DNA from: Prochlorococcus sp. AG-347-L02
Lineage (GTDB): Bacteria; Cyanobacteriota; Cyanobacteriia; PCC-6307; Cyanobiaceae
NCBI GenBank assembly: GCA_003281255.1
Contig: QCCL01000001.1
Coordinates: 62,001-126,000, forward strand
Direction of reading: 5' to 3'
DNA: 64,000 nt
Below are positions 1 to 11,400 of this stretch, piece after piece. Under the pieces are notes generated by a model that was given only the letters and a program-made list of their open reading frames with translations, was not told the DNA's origin and did not search any database. Position 1 is the first letter of the stretch. Every line of letters begins with the position of its first letter. The position numbers were made by a program, and so were the translations under genes.

Positions 1-681
1 AGGTACATCGCCATTAATAATTCTTTGAGCCAACCCTTCTACAATGGCTGTTTTGCCAACCCCAGGTTCTCCAATAAGAACTGGATTATTTTTTGTTCTT
101 CTACTCAATATTTGAATTGTTCTTCTAATCTCTTCATCCCTACCAATAACTGGGTCTAACATCCCATCTCTTGCAGATTGAGTTAGATCAATACCATATT
201 TTTCCAAAGATTCATTAGAACTATTAAATTCATTTTTTACTGCAGGATTTGAATTCATTTTCTTTATAATTTCAAGAAATTCTGGAATACCTATTTGATT
301 TAAAATTTGAAATCTATATTTATTATCATAAGTGAAACCGTAAACTATGTGTTCTGTTGATATCACTACATCATTTAGAGTATTTTTGATATCATTCGCC
401 CTTAAAAATATTTTGTAAAGAGTATCTCCAATATATAAATTATCTTGTTTATATTTCATTTTTGCCTTCGCATTCAATGAAGAGATTATTTCCCCCTCAA
501 GATATTTCAGATTTACATTATTTTTATCTAAGATCTTTTTTGTAAAATTATCCTTTTTTATAAGAGTTAATAATAAATTATCAGAGTCTACGTTTTGTTG
601 ATGATTTTCATAAGCAATTTCTTTTGCATACATAAAACAATTCCAAGCTGAATTTGAAAATTCGCTTGGAACTATTTTCAT
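1..681 (-). CDS. clpB: ClpB-type AAA+ chaperone, N-terminal part (runs off window)
   Basis: Only the first 227 codons are present; the gene continues beyond position 1. The start is ATG at 681-679 and the frame stays open to the edge. Residues 1 to about 145 look like a Clp N-domain (two helical repeats). [13 protein letters not shown] segment and the Walker A motif GEPGVGKT of the first AAA+ module follow. ClpB-type proteins are Hsp100 disaggregases that work with DnaK. The N-domain is quite divergent, so a ClpC-like or second ClpB paralogue cannot be excluded without the rest of the protein. It reads in the same direction as petE, 67 bp downstream of the petE stop. Confidence 0.8.
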   Translation of the reverse strand, partial: MKIVPSEFSNSAWNCFMYAKEIAYENHQQNVDSDNLLLTLIKKDNFTKKILDKNNVNLKYLEGEIISSLNAKAKMKYKQDNLYIGDTLYKIFLRANDIKNTLNDVVISTEHIVYGFTYDNKYRFQILNQIGIPEFLEIIKKMNSNPAVKNEFNSSNESLEKYGIDLTQSARDGMLDPVIGRDEEIRRTIQILSRRTKNNPVLIGEPGVGKTAIVEGLAQRIINGDVP

Positions 682-748
682 CAATCAAAGTTTAGATAGG
701 ATGTACTAAATATTAAGTAAAAAAAGAGTGTTTAACTGTTTAGAGGAT

Positions 749-1099
749 TTATTCAACAATAACTTTACCTACCATTCCAGCACCTCTATGTGGCTCGCAA
801 TAGTAATCATAAGTTCCAGCAGTATCAAATGTTTCTTCCCAAGATTCTCCTGGAGCAAAAGCCAAGTCTGCATGACTTAATTCCTCATGCCCATCAAAAA
901 CAGCATTGTGAGGAGCAAGTTTATTATTGACGAATTTAACTGTATCACCAGCACTAATGGTTACTGTACTTGGTTCAAATGCGAGCATTCCAGCATCCGT
1001 TCCGAGTTTTACTTCAACAGTTTTAGCTGAAACCGACGAAATACCTAGACCTAGAGTTAAAACTATTGCAAATAACCCTGCAAAGATTGAACGTAACAT
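749..1099 (-). CDS. petE: Plastocyanin
   Basis: This 116-aa type I copper protein carries electrons in the thylakoid lumen from cytochrome b6f to photosystem I. Residues 1-25 form a signal peptide ending VSA. The mature part of about 91 residues has the copper ligands H64 (in APHN), C101, H104 and M109 ([11 protein letters not shown]), so the site is complete. The gene lies 59 bp downstream of the epimerase gene on the same strand. A TATATA-like stretch near 1117-1126 upstream of the start could be its own -10 element, which would fit the high expression usual for petE. Identity is very secure. Confidence 0.97.
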   Translation of the reverse strand: MLRSIFAGLFAIVLTLGLGISSVSAKTVEVKLGTDAGMLAFEPSTVTISAGDTVKFVNNKLAPHNAVFDGHEELSHADLAFAPGESWEETFDTAGTYDYYCEPHRGAGMVGKVIVE

Positions 1100-1158
1100 A
1101 ATTAAAATTTGCTTATTTATATATATTACAAGGCTTTGGTAACCTAACTGCGAGAATT

Positions 1159-2142
1159 TTAATTGTTATTACAGCTTGGTAACTTTGATAACCTTAAAAT
1201 ATCATTCAGTGATTTGGCATAACTTTTAAGTTTGAAAGTCTCAGGATTAGTGATGGGGACATGATTAAAGTCATATTTTTTGATACTGAAGCTATCCCAA
1301 GGAGTAGTTTGTATGGGGAGAATTCTTAATAATATTTTTAGAATATTTTTTGTAAGCGGTATCGCAAAAAATCTCCTCATATTATGTCTTTTTAAAAGTG
1401 TAATTATTGCATCATCAATTGAAATGAATTTCTGACCTAGCACAAATTTTCTAAAGCCTTTGTATTGCTCTTCTTTATGATTTTTAATTAGAAACCCGCA
1501 AATCTGGGCGATATCATTAGCGTGTATAAAGTGAAATTTTGAATTGAGTTTTAAGAATCTTGCTAACCAAAGCCATTTCCCAATTTCTTTCAATCCACTA
1601 GTTAAATAACTAACAGGATATTTACTTTTTTTTCCAAGATTTCCTCCAAATACCAAGGTAGGGAAAACAGCGAATGTTTTTTCTGCAAATGAGCTTTCTC
1701 TAAGTCTCTGGAAACATTCATATTTTGTTTGAATGTATTCTGTTCCATAAATCAATGATTCCCTCATTAATTCTGTTTGGGTATCAAGAATACTTGCTGT
1801 TGAAAAATAAATAATCTTTTCTAACTTTTCAATATCAAGCATTTCAAGTAATTCTTCAAAAGCTTTAATATTTACTTCATAGGCTCTTCTTGGATCTCCC
1901 CAAGCTGTAGCAGTATGTATAAGGTAATTAATTTGGCTTATTTCCTTTTTATACCTATTTGATTCCCTGATATCACAAACCATCAACTTGACTTTTTTAT
2001 TTTTTTGGACAGAAATTGGCAACTTACTTTTGTCTCTTACCATGAGATAAAGCCTGAATTTTGTATTTTTTAAAAACCAATCAACTAAATATTGGCCAAC
2101 ACATCCATTGGCACCTGTGATTAATAAGTTTTTATATGCCAA
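1159..2142 (-). CDS. NAD-dependent epimerase/dehydratase family protein (extended SDR)
   Basis: This 327-aa protein has the extended short-chain dehydrogenase pattern. A Rossmann GANGCVG loop sits at residues 10-16, an acidic D57 lies after the third strand (VCDIR), and the catalytic pair is Y136/K140 (YIQTK). Such enzymes act on nucleotide sugars, steroids or flavonoid-like substrates; the substrate here cannot be told from sequence. It starts 8 bp after the hemE stop, so the two are probably co-transcribed, but that does not prove a tetrapyrrole role. Confidence 0.85.
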   Translation of the reverse strand: MAYKNLLITGANGCVGQYLVDWFLKNTKFRLYLMVRDKSKLPISVQKNKKVKLMVCDIRESNRYKKEISQINYLIHTATAWGDPRRAYEVNIKAFEELLEMLDIEKLEKIIYFSTASILDTQTELMRESLIYGTEYIQTKYECFQRLRESSFAEKTFAVFPTLVFGGNLGKKSKYPVSYLTSGLKEIGKWLWLARFLKLNSKFHFIHANDIAQICGFLIKNHKEEQYKGFRKFVLGQKFISIDDAIITLLKRHNMRRFFAIPLTKNILKILLRILPIQTTPWDSFSIKKYDFNHVPITNPETFKLKSYAKSLNDILRLSKLPSCNNN

Positions 2143-2150
2143 GGCTTTGA

Positions 2151-3191
2151 CTAGTAAGTGAGTTTTTTTCCATGTTCAAAAAATGTTTGAGCATTTTCTT
2201 CTGGAGTCCCTGGTAAAATCCCATGACCCAAATTAAGAATATATTTCCTGTCTTTAATTTTATCGAAAGTATTATTTATCCTTTCTTTTATTGATTCTTT
2301 GTTTCCGAATAAAATGCCAGGGTCAATATTACCTTGAATTCCAATCCCCATAGGGATTCTTTTACAAGCCTCTTCAATATCTACTGTCCAGTCTAATGAG
2401 ATTATATCTACTCCAGTTTTTGCCATTCTTTCTAGTACGCCAGCACTACCTGAAATGTAAAGAATTATTGGTGTTTCAGGGTATTCCGCTTTTACAATTT
2501 CAACAACTTTTTTTTGATACGGCCCAGCAAAGATATCGTAATCTTGTGGACTTAGTTGGCCTGCCCATGAATCAAAAATTTGTACTACTTGTGCTCCAGA
2601 TTTTATTTGATATTTAAGATATTCACCAATAGATTTTGCAAAATGATCAAGAAGTTTATGAAGTAAATCTGGTTCATTAAAAGCCATTGACTTTATTAAA
2701 GAATAATTTTTACTACTTTTACCTTCAACTACATATGCAGCAAGAGTCCAAGGTGCGCCAACAAAACCTAAAACTGTTGCCTCATTATTCACATCTTTTT
2801 TTAGTGAAGTAAGAACTTGCCCAACAAAACCTAAACTCTCACTTGGATTTAATTCTTTTAAATTTTCTACCTGGTTAAAAGTTCTTATTGGGTCCTGAAT
2901 AATTGGACCTTTACTTTCTATTATTTCAAAATTTATGCCCATCCCTGGAAGAGGTGTGAGAATATCTGAAAAAAGGATTACTCCATCCGGTTTGAAAGCA
3001 TGAAAAGGCTGCATTGAAATCTCATATGATAGTTCTGGATTTTCAGACCTCTCTCTAAAGCTTGGGTAACGCTCCCTTAAATCTCTATAGATTTTCATAT
3101 ATCTTCCTGCTTGCCTCATCATCCATACTGGAGGCCTATTTACTTTTTTACCTAATGCGGCAGAAAGTAGTAGTGGTAAATCTTGACCCAT
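2151..3191 (-). CDS. hemE: Uroporphyrinogen decarboxylase
   Basis: HemE removes four carboxyl groups from uroporphyrinogen III to give coproporphyrinogen III, the shared step towards haem and chlorophyll. At 346 aa it has the family's normal length. The signature [14 protein letters not shown] begins near residue 19, the catalytic-Asp region [14 protein letters not shown] is present, and [10 protein letters not shown] and a C-terminal [14 protein letters not shown] follow. It is the first gene of a short minus-strand run with the epimerase. The 116 bp upstream, towards glgB, holds no other gene and probably contains its promoter. Confidence 0.97.
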   Translation of the reverse strand: MGQDLPLLLSAALGKKVNRPPVWMMRQAGRYMKIYRDLRERYPSFRERSENPELSYEISMQPFHAFKPDGVILFSDILTPLPGMGINFEIIESKGPIIQDPIRTFNQVENLKELNPSESLGFVGQVLTSLKKDVNNEATVLGFVGAPWTLAAYVVEGKSSKNYSLIKSMAFNEPDLLHKLLDHFAKSIGEYLKYQIKSGAQVVQIFDSWAGQLSPQDYDIFAGPYQKKVVEIVKAEYPETPIILYISGSAGVLERMAKTGVDIISLDWTVDIEEACKRIPMGIGIQGNIDPGILFGNKESIKERINNTFDKIKDRKYILNLGHGILPGTPEENAQTFFEHGKKLTY

Positions 3192-3307
3192 TTTAATTCG
3201 ATATTTTTTAAAAAAAATTAAAATCCAACTTAAAAATCTTACAATGTAAAGCAGAGCAAAAGCGTTATATGAACATTTATATGAAGCACCAAGTTAAATG
3301 AGACTTC

Positions 3308-5572
3308 TTATTTTTGTGATTGATGTTTGAAGATACTTACGCTTAATGGGGGCAAAGCAAGTTCTAGAGCATTTTGATAATCATGAATATTATAATTTAT
3401 AGTTTCTTTACCCCCCATATTTCCTTTGTTACTGCCCCCGTATCTAGAGCCATCTGAATTAAATATTTCTTTATAGAATCCTTCCACAGGAACACCTACT
3501 TTATATGACCCATGAGTATTAGGTGTAAAGTTAGCAACAACAACAAGCCACTCGTTGGTATCGTTTTCTCTTCTCATGAAACTTATAACCGAATTAGATT
3601 TGTCATTACAATCAATCCATTGGAATCCATAAGGATCAAAGTCATTTTTCCATAATGCAGGTTCATTTTTATAAAAAATGTTTAGGTCATCAATCAAGTT
3701 TCTGATACCTTTATGAGGCTCAAATTCTAGTAACTCCCATTGCAGATCATCCCAAACATTCCATTCTTGTCTTTGCCCAAATTCCATTCCCATAAATATC
3801 GTTTTCTTACCAGGGTGGGTCCACATATAAGTTAGTAATGCTCGAGTATTTGCATATTTCTTCCAGTCATCTCCTGGCATTTTATGCAAAAGATGACTTT
3901 TTCCATGGACAACCTCATCATGACTAAGTGCAAGCATAAAGTTCTCTGTATAGTTATATGTAATTGAGAAAGTTACACTATTTTGATGGAATTGCCTAAA
4001 CCAAGGATCTATTTCAAAATAATCAAGCATATCATGCATCCATCCCATATTCCATTTCAAGTTAAACCCTAACCCTCCTATGTCAGTTGGTTTGGTTACC
4101 ATTGGCCAAGTTGTTGATTCTTCAGCGATAGAAAGTGCACCTGGGAAATGTTGGAAGAGTACATGATTAGCCTGTTGAAGAAATTTAACGGCTTCTATAT
4201 TTTCATTCCCACCATTTTCATTGGGTATCCATTCCCCATCTGGACGTAGATAATCTCTGTAAAGCATTGAAGCTACAGCATCTACTCTTATGCCATCAAT
4301 ATGAAACTCTTCAAACCAATAAACTAGGTTGGCTACTAAGAAATTTCTTACCTCGTTTCTGCTGTAATTAAATATTAGGGTTCCCCATTCTTTGTGTTCA
4401 CCTATGCGTGAATCTCCATGTTCATAAAGATGACAACCATCAAAAAATGCTAAACCATGCTTATCTTTTGGAAAATGACCAGGAACCCAATCAAGAATTA
4501 CACCTATGCCCTCTTCATGACATTTATTTACAAACTCTCTAAATTCATTTGGGGTACCAAATCTACTTGTTGGTGCATACCAGCCTGTAACTTGGTATCC
4601 CCATGAACCATCGAAAGGATGTTCAGATATTGGCATTAGCTCAATATGAGTGAATCCTCTCTCTTTTACGTAAGGGATGAGTCTATCGGTTAATTCTGGA
4701 TAAGTTAATAATCTTGTTCCAGGTTTTAAATCGGCTGCAGGCACTGGATCTCTTGGTTCACCATTGTCCTCCAGATATTTATTATCTGTTGATTCATGGA
4801 GCCAACTTCCTAAATGCATTTCATAAACTGAAATTGGCTTGTTAATTTGACTAGAAGAATCTCTATTTGAAATCCAAGAACTATCATTCCAATCGAAGTT
4901 TTTCAATTTTGAAACTATTGAACCATTTTGAGGTCTGATTTCATGAAGGAAACCATATGGATCAGCTTTCTCATATATATGACCTTGTTGTGTTCTTATT
5001 TCGTATTTATATGCGTCGCCCTCTTGCATTGTTGGCATGAATAGTTCCCAAATTCCCCCTAATCTTTTTTGCATTGGATGATGTCTTCCATCCCAAGAAT
5101 TTATATCTCCAATTATCGAGATTGATTTTGCATTTGGAGCCCAAATGCAAAACATGACTCCTTTTTGATTCTTTTCTTCAATGAGATGTGCGCCCATTTT
5201 TTCCCAAATATGATGATGATTACCTTCTGCAAAAAGATGTCTATCAACTTCTCCCATCCACTCTTCTCTATATGACCAAGGATCATGTTGTGTATGTGTG
5301 ATCCCTCCTCGTGAAATATTTATTTCGTAATCATAATATGGATTTTCAGGCAGGATAGCTTCAAAAAGCCATTTATGGTTAATGCTTTCCGCCTTATAGG
5401 TATTGTTTTTAAAATTTATTTTAACTTCGTCGGCTTCAGGCATCCATACCCTTATAACCCATTGTTCTTCATAAAAATGAGGACCTAATATTTTTAATGG
5501 ATTATCATTGCAACAATTTTCTAGGTTGATAGCTTCTGATTTAATCCAGTCTGCTTGAATTGTCTCGATCAT
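3308..5572 (-). CDS. glgB: 1,4-alpha-glucan branching enzyme
   Basis: GlgB makes the alpha-1,6 branches of glycogen. The 754-aa protein has N-terminal CBM48-like beta-sandwich regions followed by a GH13 barrel and a C-terminal beta domain. The catalytic triad by motif is D431 (GIRVDAV), E484 (AEEST) and D552 (LSHDEVVHG), with the same spacing as in the E. coli enzyme. The partner glycogen synthase gene glgA lies at 32766-34223 and glucokinase at 19422-20459. The gene appears to be a single transcription unit, separated from hemE by 116 bp. Confidence 0.97.
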   Translation of the reverse strand: MIETIQADWIKSEAINLENCCNDNPLKILGPHFYEEQWVIRVWMPEADEVKINFKNNTYKAESINHKWLFEAILPENPYYDYEINISRGGITHTQHDPWSYREEWMGEVDRHLFAEGNHHHIWEKMGAHLIEEKNQKGVMFCIWAPNAKSISIIGDINSWDGRHHPMQKRLGGIWELFMPTMQEGDAYKYEIRTQQGHIYEKADPYGFLHEIRPQNGSIVSKLKNFDWNDSSWISNRDSSSQINKPISVYEMHLGSWLHESTDNKYLEDNGEPRDPVPAADLKPGTRLLTYPELTDRLIPYVKERGFTHIELMPISEHPFDGSWGYQVTGWYAPTSRFGTPNEFREFVNKCHEEGIGVILDWVPGHFPKDKHGLAFFDGCHLYEHGDSRIGEHKEWGTLIFNYSRNEVRNFLVANLVYWFEEFHIDGIRVDAVASMLYRDYLRPDGEWIPNENGGNENIEAVKFLQQANHVLFQHFPGALSIAEESTTWPMVTKPTDIGGLGFNLKWNMGWMHDMLDYFEIDPWFRQFHQNSVTFSITYNYTENFMLALSHDEVVHGKSHLLHKMPGDDWKKYANTRALLTYMWTHPGKKTIFMGMEFGQRQEWNVWDDLQWELLEFEPHKGIRNLIDDLNIFYKNEPALWKNDFDPYGFQWIDCNDKSNSVISFMRRENDTNEWLVVVANFTPNTHGSYKVGVPVEGFYKEIFNSDGSRYGGSNKGNMGGKETINYNIHDYQNALELALPPLSVSIFKHQSQK

Positions 5573-5625
5573 GACTGGTAGATATTAAGGATTAATAATA
5601 TCAAATGATTAACCAAAAAAAATAA

Positions 5626-7206
5626 TTATTTCTGAAAAAAGGGGGTCATTTTCATAAATGTTCTATTAAGGCTAAAACTTAGAGTAATAACTCTATGATT
5701 TGCTGAAGGGGCTCCAACATCTCCCTCCTCAAATCCAGGATTAACTCCAATAGCGGGATAAGCTGCTGCAGATATAGATAAGCGAAGCTTGCTATCTTTA
5801 ATCAAACAAATATTTGTTGGCTGCATTGTTATTTGATAAATGCATTCTTCACATATTTTGGAGTTTTTAACCCTTAAGAATCCGGTTGAAAATTGATTCA
5901 CCTTTTCATTTCCTTCTTCAACTAAAGATAAAGCAAGGCAGATATCGAAATTGGGTTGATCACTTTTTACTTGGATTTCTAATGTAGGAACTCCTCTTAA
6001 ATATTGATCTTCTTCAAAAGAATTGGTTTGAAAAACACCTACATCCAGGCGTTTATCAATAATAGTTCTATTAAACTTTCCTGGATTTGGACCTAAATGA
6101 CCGCCATCAGATGGAGTAGGTCTCCATGGGTCATTAACAATTGTGAACCATCCTGATCCTTTTGAATTTATGGTGAGACTTCCATCTTCAACCTCTACAT
6201 TTGCTGTACCATCACTTTTGAGCCCAAAAATAAATTCAGGGTGGAATTTATTATCTAATTCTTCCCATTTATTTAATGAAATATTCCATATTTTTTTCTC
6301 ATCTTTAAAATTCTTAGAGTTAAAATTTTCATCTGATTTTAAATGTTTATCAAAAAATTTTAATAAAGATTCTTGTGAACCCTCCCACCAATTTAGATGT
6401 GTCGCATCCCCAATAATAATCTCTGGGCTTCCACCAGCTTCTTTAGATTTTTTATAAAGATCAAAGGCACCTTTTAGATGTGGATCCCAAAGTCCTCCAA
6501 TAATTAACATAGGTTGTTTAATCCATGTTGAAATTGGTTTAAATTCTTCAAATGGGCGAGCATTATTTAAATTCTTAAGCCATTCCAAAACAAAGCTATT
6601 AGGATCATATTTTTTTAAAGTATCAATTCCTTTACTTAAATAACTTTTATTTTCTAAGACTAATTTTATCTTTTCCCACTCAAGCAATTTATTTTCTCTT
6701 TTCATTTTTAGTGCTGCGATTTGAAGTCCCCATGCAATATTGTTATGCCACCAATATGCGCCTCCGTCTGAGCACCAATGATCCTTAATATTCATACCAG
6801 TCATTGCTGGAGATAAACAATCGGGTGGCTTTGAATTTAATTCACCAGTTAGTTGCGTAAATCCTTGATATGAAAAACCATATAAGCCAAGTTTCCCATT
6901 ACATTCTTTTAGAGACCTTACCCATTTATGTGTTTCTGTAGTATCGCTAGCTTCTTGAGAAAAACCATTAAAAACTCCTTCAGAAGAACCCATACCTCTT
7001 ACATCTTGAATTATTACCATATACCCTTTGGAAGCCCACCATTCTGGGTGAGAATAAGTAATTGTTGAAGCTATTTCCCTGCCATATGGTTGTCTCATCA
7101 ATAATGCAGGCCATGGCCCATTACTATTAGGTAACCAAATCCTGGATATAAGCTTTACTCCATCTCTAAGTACTAGAGCCTTGTCAAACAATCTTGAACC
7201 AGACAT
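5626..7206 (-). CDS. CocE/NonD-type alpha/beta hydrolase (S15-like)
   Basis: This 526-aa protein resembles the X-Pro dipeptidyl-peptidase/cocaine-esterase (S15, CocE/NonD) family. The alpha/beta hydrolase nucleophile elbow is GFSYQG with S112. An RQPYGR segment near residue 38 supplies the likely oxyanion Tyr, and later LWDPH and DATHLNWW segments supply the Asp and His. The C-terminal half (from about residue 310) is the jelly-roll X-Pro_C domain. The natural substrate (ester or peptide) is unknown. It sits 53 bp upstream of glgB on the same strand, but no functional link is evident. Confidence 0.85.
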   Translation of the reverse strand: MSGSRLFDKALVLRDGVKLISRIWLPNSNGPWPALLMRQPYGREIASTITYSHPEWWASKGYMVIIQDVRGMGSSEGVFNGFSQEASDTTETHKWVRSLKECNGKLGLYGFSYQGFTQLTGELNSKPPDCLSPAMTGMNIKDHWCSDGGAYWWHNNIAWGLQIAALKMKRENKLLEWEKIKLVLENKSYLSKGIDTLKKYDPNSFVLEWLKNLNNARPFEEFKPISTWIKQPMLIIGGLWDPHLKGAFDLYKKSKEAGGSPEIIIGDATHLNWWEGSQESLLKFFDKHLKSDENFNSKNFKDEKKIWNISLNKWEELDNKFHPEFIFGLKSDGTANVEVEDGSLTINSKGSGWFTIVNDPWRPTPSDGGHLGPNPGKFNRTIIDKRLDVGVFQTNSFEEDQYLRGVPTLEIQVKSDQPNFDICLALSLVEEGNEKVNQFSTGFLRVKNSKICEECIYQITMQPTNICLIKDSKLRLSISAAAYPAIGVNPGFEEGDVGAPSANHRVITLSFSLNRTFMKMTPFFQK

Positions 7207-7213
7207 TTAGGCT

Positions 7214-7486
7214 TTAGATAATGTCTGGGCAGTGCAGCCCAATGACGTAAATAGAAAAGATCTCTGCGTTAACGGGAGTTAACTTTTTTTTGTTTGATAC
7301 ATACTCTATAGCTTCATCTGAACTAGCTGAAATGCCTTTTGAATTAAACTCTCTAAACTTAATACATAAATTCTTAGCTTCGTTTGGATTCTTTTTTACT
7401 GTTTCCAACAAGTTAGATTGACTTAAAACAGGGTATAAAGAGTAAGAAAACAAAAATAAAAAAAATAAGAAAGGTTTCATTATCAC
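7214..7486 (-). CDS. Small secreted conserved hypothetical protein
   Basis: This 90-aa protein has a hydrophobic N-terminus (residues 3-22) that looks like a signal peptide, cleaved after about residue 22. The mature part is polar, with two cysteines (C41, C86) that could form a disulfide in the periplasm or lumen. I do not recognise a family. It lies 7 bp upstream of the CocE-type gene and 34 bp downstream of the DUF4332-like gene, so it is probably in a minus-strand operon. Confidence 0.6.
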   Translation of the reverse strand: MIMKPFLFFLFLFSYSLYPVLSQSNLLETVKKNPNEAKNLCIKFREFNSKGISASSDEAIEYVSNKKKLTPVNAEIFSIYVIGLHCPDII

Positions 7487-7520
7487 TCACTTTTCCTAAA
7501 GTCTACATTAAAAAATTTTT

Positions 7521-7940
7521 TTATCCAAGATTTCCAATAGATTTTTCGATTTGACTAGCTTTTTTAATCCATTTTTTTAAAAGAGTAAAAGTTGTATCTG
7601 TCTCAGTTTTTACTCTAAGAATTCTTTCTAATCTACCAATTTTGCGTTCTAATTCGTAAGGGGTAGATAGTGATAATGATTTAAGAGAAGATATACCGCA
7701 ATGTAAAAGTAGATATGCTTGCGGTGGAGAAATTCCAATTTCTTTCTTAAAAATAGCTATAGCTCTGATTTTTTTTAGATTATTCAATGTACATAGTGAA
7801 GATTTTCTTTGAATCTCATTTATATCTAAGTCTGAAAGAGTACTTAATTTTTCAAAGTCAGTTAGATTATTTTGAATAAAAAAAGATTTCTCATGTCTAA
7901 AGTTATTTGGTAAAAAATCTAAAAAGGTTTTACTTTTCAT
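7521..7940 (-). CDS. DUF4332-like helix-hairpin-helix protein
   Basis: This 139-aa, largely helical protein contains short repeats of the type 'isslksLs.stp.eL..kigrl', typical of the HhH-like DUF4332 proteins of cyanobacteria. Those are thought to bind nucleic acid or act as adaptors by analogy with other HhH modules. No signal peptide or membrane segment is seen. It is 11 bp downstream of the Ycf51-like gene. The family assignment is from pattern memory and should be treated as tentative. Confidence 0.55.
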   Translation of the reverse strand: MKSKTFLDFLPNNFRHEKSFFIQNNLTDFEKLSTLSDLDINEIQRKSSLCTLNNLKKIRAIAIFKKEIGISPPQAYLLLHCGISSLKSLSLSTPYELERKIGRLERILRVKTETDTTFTLLKKWIKKASQIEKSIGNLG

Positions 7941-7951
7941 TGTTTAACAGA

Positions 7952-8395
7952 CTAATTCATTTTCACATTTTTCTGAACTTCTCCTATAACAATTGGTTTA
8001 CTTACACCATCTGAGATTTTTTCAATTTTTCTTATCTTTATTTTTACATTCGCACCAGACCTGCTACCTTTTCTTAAGTTTTCCAATAATTGCTCTAAAG
8101 TTGGTTCAATAGATTCTTCTGGAAAGTCATCATCTGCTTTAGCAATAATCAAATCAAACCCATTGTCATAAACAATTGGAACATATTTTGCACCTTCTAT
8201 TACAACCTTTTCGGAGTAACTTTGTATAAAAGCCCAACTACTCAAAGAAAGCAATAATGAAAATATAGTTGCTCCAATTAATCGAAATTTAAAACCAAAA
8301 TTAAATATCAATGCTGCTATGGTGCAAATTAAAAGAAATATTCCAAAGAATCCAAAAATTTTGGGTGTGTTCTCTAATAGTTCAAAAAAAGACAT
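7952..8395 (-). CDS. Ycf51-like (DUF2518) membrane protein
   Basis: This 147-aa protein has two adjacent hydrophobic helices (about residues 13-35 and 37-55) and a soluble C-terminal domain with mixed beta structure. Size and layout match Ycf51/DUF2518, a family found in cyanobacteria and some algal plastids with no established function. It is the first gene of a minus-strand run and is divergent from the TamB-like gene, with only 52 bp between their starts, so the two must share a compact promoter region. Confidence 0.7.
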   Translation of the reverse strand: MSFFELLENTPKIFGFFGIFLLICTIAALIFNFGFKFRLIGATIFSLLLSLSSWAFIQSYSEKVVIEGAKYVPIVYDNGFDLIIAKADDDFPEESIEPTLEQLLENLRKGSRSGANVKIKIRKIEKISDGVSKPIVIGEVQKNVKMN

Positions 8396-8447
8396 TTAGT
8401 GGCTTTGACCTGATTAATTCCTTATATTTTGTAAGCCTACTCTATTT

Positions 8448-11400
8448 TTGGGTTCTAACTTGAAAAAAATTAGATCTCTAAATTTAAATACCAAGATTCT
8501 TTTGGTAGGGATGCTTCTCCCCTTAGGTTTTTTAGGCACTTTTTTATTAAATAATTTTTTAAAAGAAACTTATAGTTCTAGGAAATTAGATCTTGAGGAA
8601 AGTATTGAGAATCTTTTAGATAAAAATGTTGATTTAGGTGATTATGTCGGGATTAGATTTCTAGGTATTTCTTTGGGGAATTCAAAAATTAATGATAAAA
8701 AAAATATAGATTCTGAAATTAAAGCTAAAAATTTATATGTGGGCATTATGCCTTTTAGATCTTTTTTAAAACAAAAATGGATTGTAAAAATAAGTCCTAA
8801 GGAAGCTGCCATAAAAATAGATAGAGATTTTTTTAAAAGGGACGAATTTTATAAAAATGTTCGAAGTACAAAAAAATCGCAATCAAAGTATGAATTGAAC
8901 TTTAACTTAAATAAATATTCAGATCTGAAGTTTAATAAAGTAGGATTAAAAATAAAAGTAAAAGGTAATGTTATTTACAAGTCAAGAAATAGACAAATCA
9001 TTGCAAATGTAAAATCAAAGTTTGATGAAAAGGGTTTTTTAGATTTTAAATTTAATACAAAATTAAATCAAGACTATTTAAAACTGGATTTATTTTCAAA
9101 CGGTTTAGATCTTGAGAATTCTGAATATATTATCGGGGATAGGAAAATTAGTTTTAAAAAAGGAAATTTTAAATCTAACTTTAAATTTAATAAATTACCA
9201 AATGAAACATTTTGCAAAGGAAGATTTTCTTTTACTAATATAAAAATAAAATCGGAATCTCTATCAGAGAATATAAATTCAGATTCAACTAGTTTTTTTT
9301 GTAAAGATAATTATTTAATTGGTAATTCAGAAAAATTAAATTATGGAACTTTGACTTCGAATTTTAATCTCAATGTACCATTCAATAAAAGTTCCAATAA
9401 TATTGATCTTATAGGAAGTATTGGATACATTAATAGCCTGAATCCAGATATCAAATTATCGGGTAATATGCCCTATTGGTTTGATAAAAGAGGTATTAAT
9501 TTTGGAGATATAGATACTAGTTTCAAAATAAATAGAACTCAATTATCTAATTTAAATATTTTCCGAAAAAATGATATAAGGGGTTTCATTACTGCTAAAG
9601 GAGAATTAAAAGGAAAAATTACTGATCCTGATATTTCTATAAACTTTAATGTTGATTATCCGCACTTTAAAGGTATCCGCATTAGAGAAACATGGGAGGG
9701 AGATATTAAAAATGAAAATAATGGATTTCTGCTAAATATGAAAAACAGATATTCTCCAATACCTTCATTTCTTTCAATTAAGTTTGATTCTGATCTTAAA
9801 CTAGATAATGCAAATTTTATAAGAGTTTTTAACTCAAATAAAGGTACTGTAGGTATAGTCAAAGATGACAATATTTATAACTGGAGAGCAAATAATTTTC
9901 CTCTTGATGAACTTGAATTATCTTTAAACAAAAATCAATTCGATAGAATTGATGGAATTATAAATGGTGAGGGATCAATTTCGTCAGACCAGTCATCCCT
10001 TGATGGGCGACTTGCTTGGAGTCTAGGTAAATATAGAAATATTAATCTAGCCAATTCATTATTTGATTTCAGTGTCAAAAATAATTATTTTTATATAAAT
10101 TCTTCATTGTATCCAATTGATGGAGGAGTAATTGAAGTCGAATATGATTCAAATAAAAATAATTTTATTAATTCAGAATTCACGAATGTAAGCACTAGTT
10201 GGACTATTCTTACCACGGTTGATATTTTTAACTTTGATAATAAAAAAGTTATTCCCATAAGTAAATCGAATATTTTGGATGATTTGGAAATAAATAATAA
10301 TAATAAATCATTTAAGGATAGGATCGATTTTATAAATAACTTTATTGAAAATAGTAATGTGCTTGAGGACAAATTTAATTTGCAAAAATATTTAAATAAA
10401 TTTAGAAGTAGATACGATGGAAAAATTACTATACAGGGCGATAGACCAGAAAATTATAAATTGAATGCAAAATTAAATGGCTATCTTGATGTACCTATAG
10501 GTGAATACAACAATAATAAAGAGGAATTTTCTATTGATTTGGAAGGAGGATTATTAACAGGCAAAGGTTCTTTAATAATTAATAAATTACCATTAAGCAC
10601 TGCAAATATCTTTTTAAATAAACCAAGAGATTTTTTTGGAGGGATAGATATGAATTTATTTTATGATCTTGATACAAAATCTTTCTCTAGTGAAATTTCT
10701 TCCAATAATTCATCAATTAAAAATAAAATAATAATATTTGATAAAGGACTAGTTGAATTTGATAATTCTGTTTTTGATATTGATTTTTCCCTTCTAATTA
10801 ATGATTCTGAAATTCCAATTAATATTGAAGGCTCAATACCTATAAATAAATCAGATAACTTAGATCTAAGATTGATTGGGAATGGAAAATTTATTGAGTT
10901 AATAGATATTTTTGCTGATGAATACTTTACCTTTAAAGAAGGTGATGTGAATCTTAGAATTATTTTAAAAGGTACCTTAAATAAACCTCTATTAAATGGA
11001 TTTGTCGCAATTAATGATTCTGAAATTGATTTTTTCAACAATATAATAAAAGATATTAATAGTATAATAATTTTCGATTTTGATTCTTTAGAGATCAATA
11101 ATCTACAAGCAAAGGCTGAAGATTCTGGAGAAATTTTTATAAAAGGCTCTTTGCCTTTTTATAGTAAGAACGATTCCGAAAAGGCAAAAATTAATTTGAT
11201 AACAAAAAGATTTACTTTAGAGAAAGATAATTTTAATTTTTTAGTAGATTCAGATATCGATTTAAGTGGATCATTTGAAAGTCCTGTTTTGGGAGGTTCT
11301 CTATCTTTTAATAATGGATTTATTAATTTGAATAGTAAAAATCAAAATAATAAAAATAGAAAAAATCCTATTCGAAAAGAGGATGAAAAAGATTGGCCAG

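Noticed and set aside
9656-11098. Long open frames on the minus strand opposite the TamB-like gene
   Set aside because: They are antisense shadows of a long AT-rich coding frame, with Ile/Leu/Ser-rich composition and no motif.
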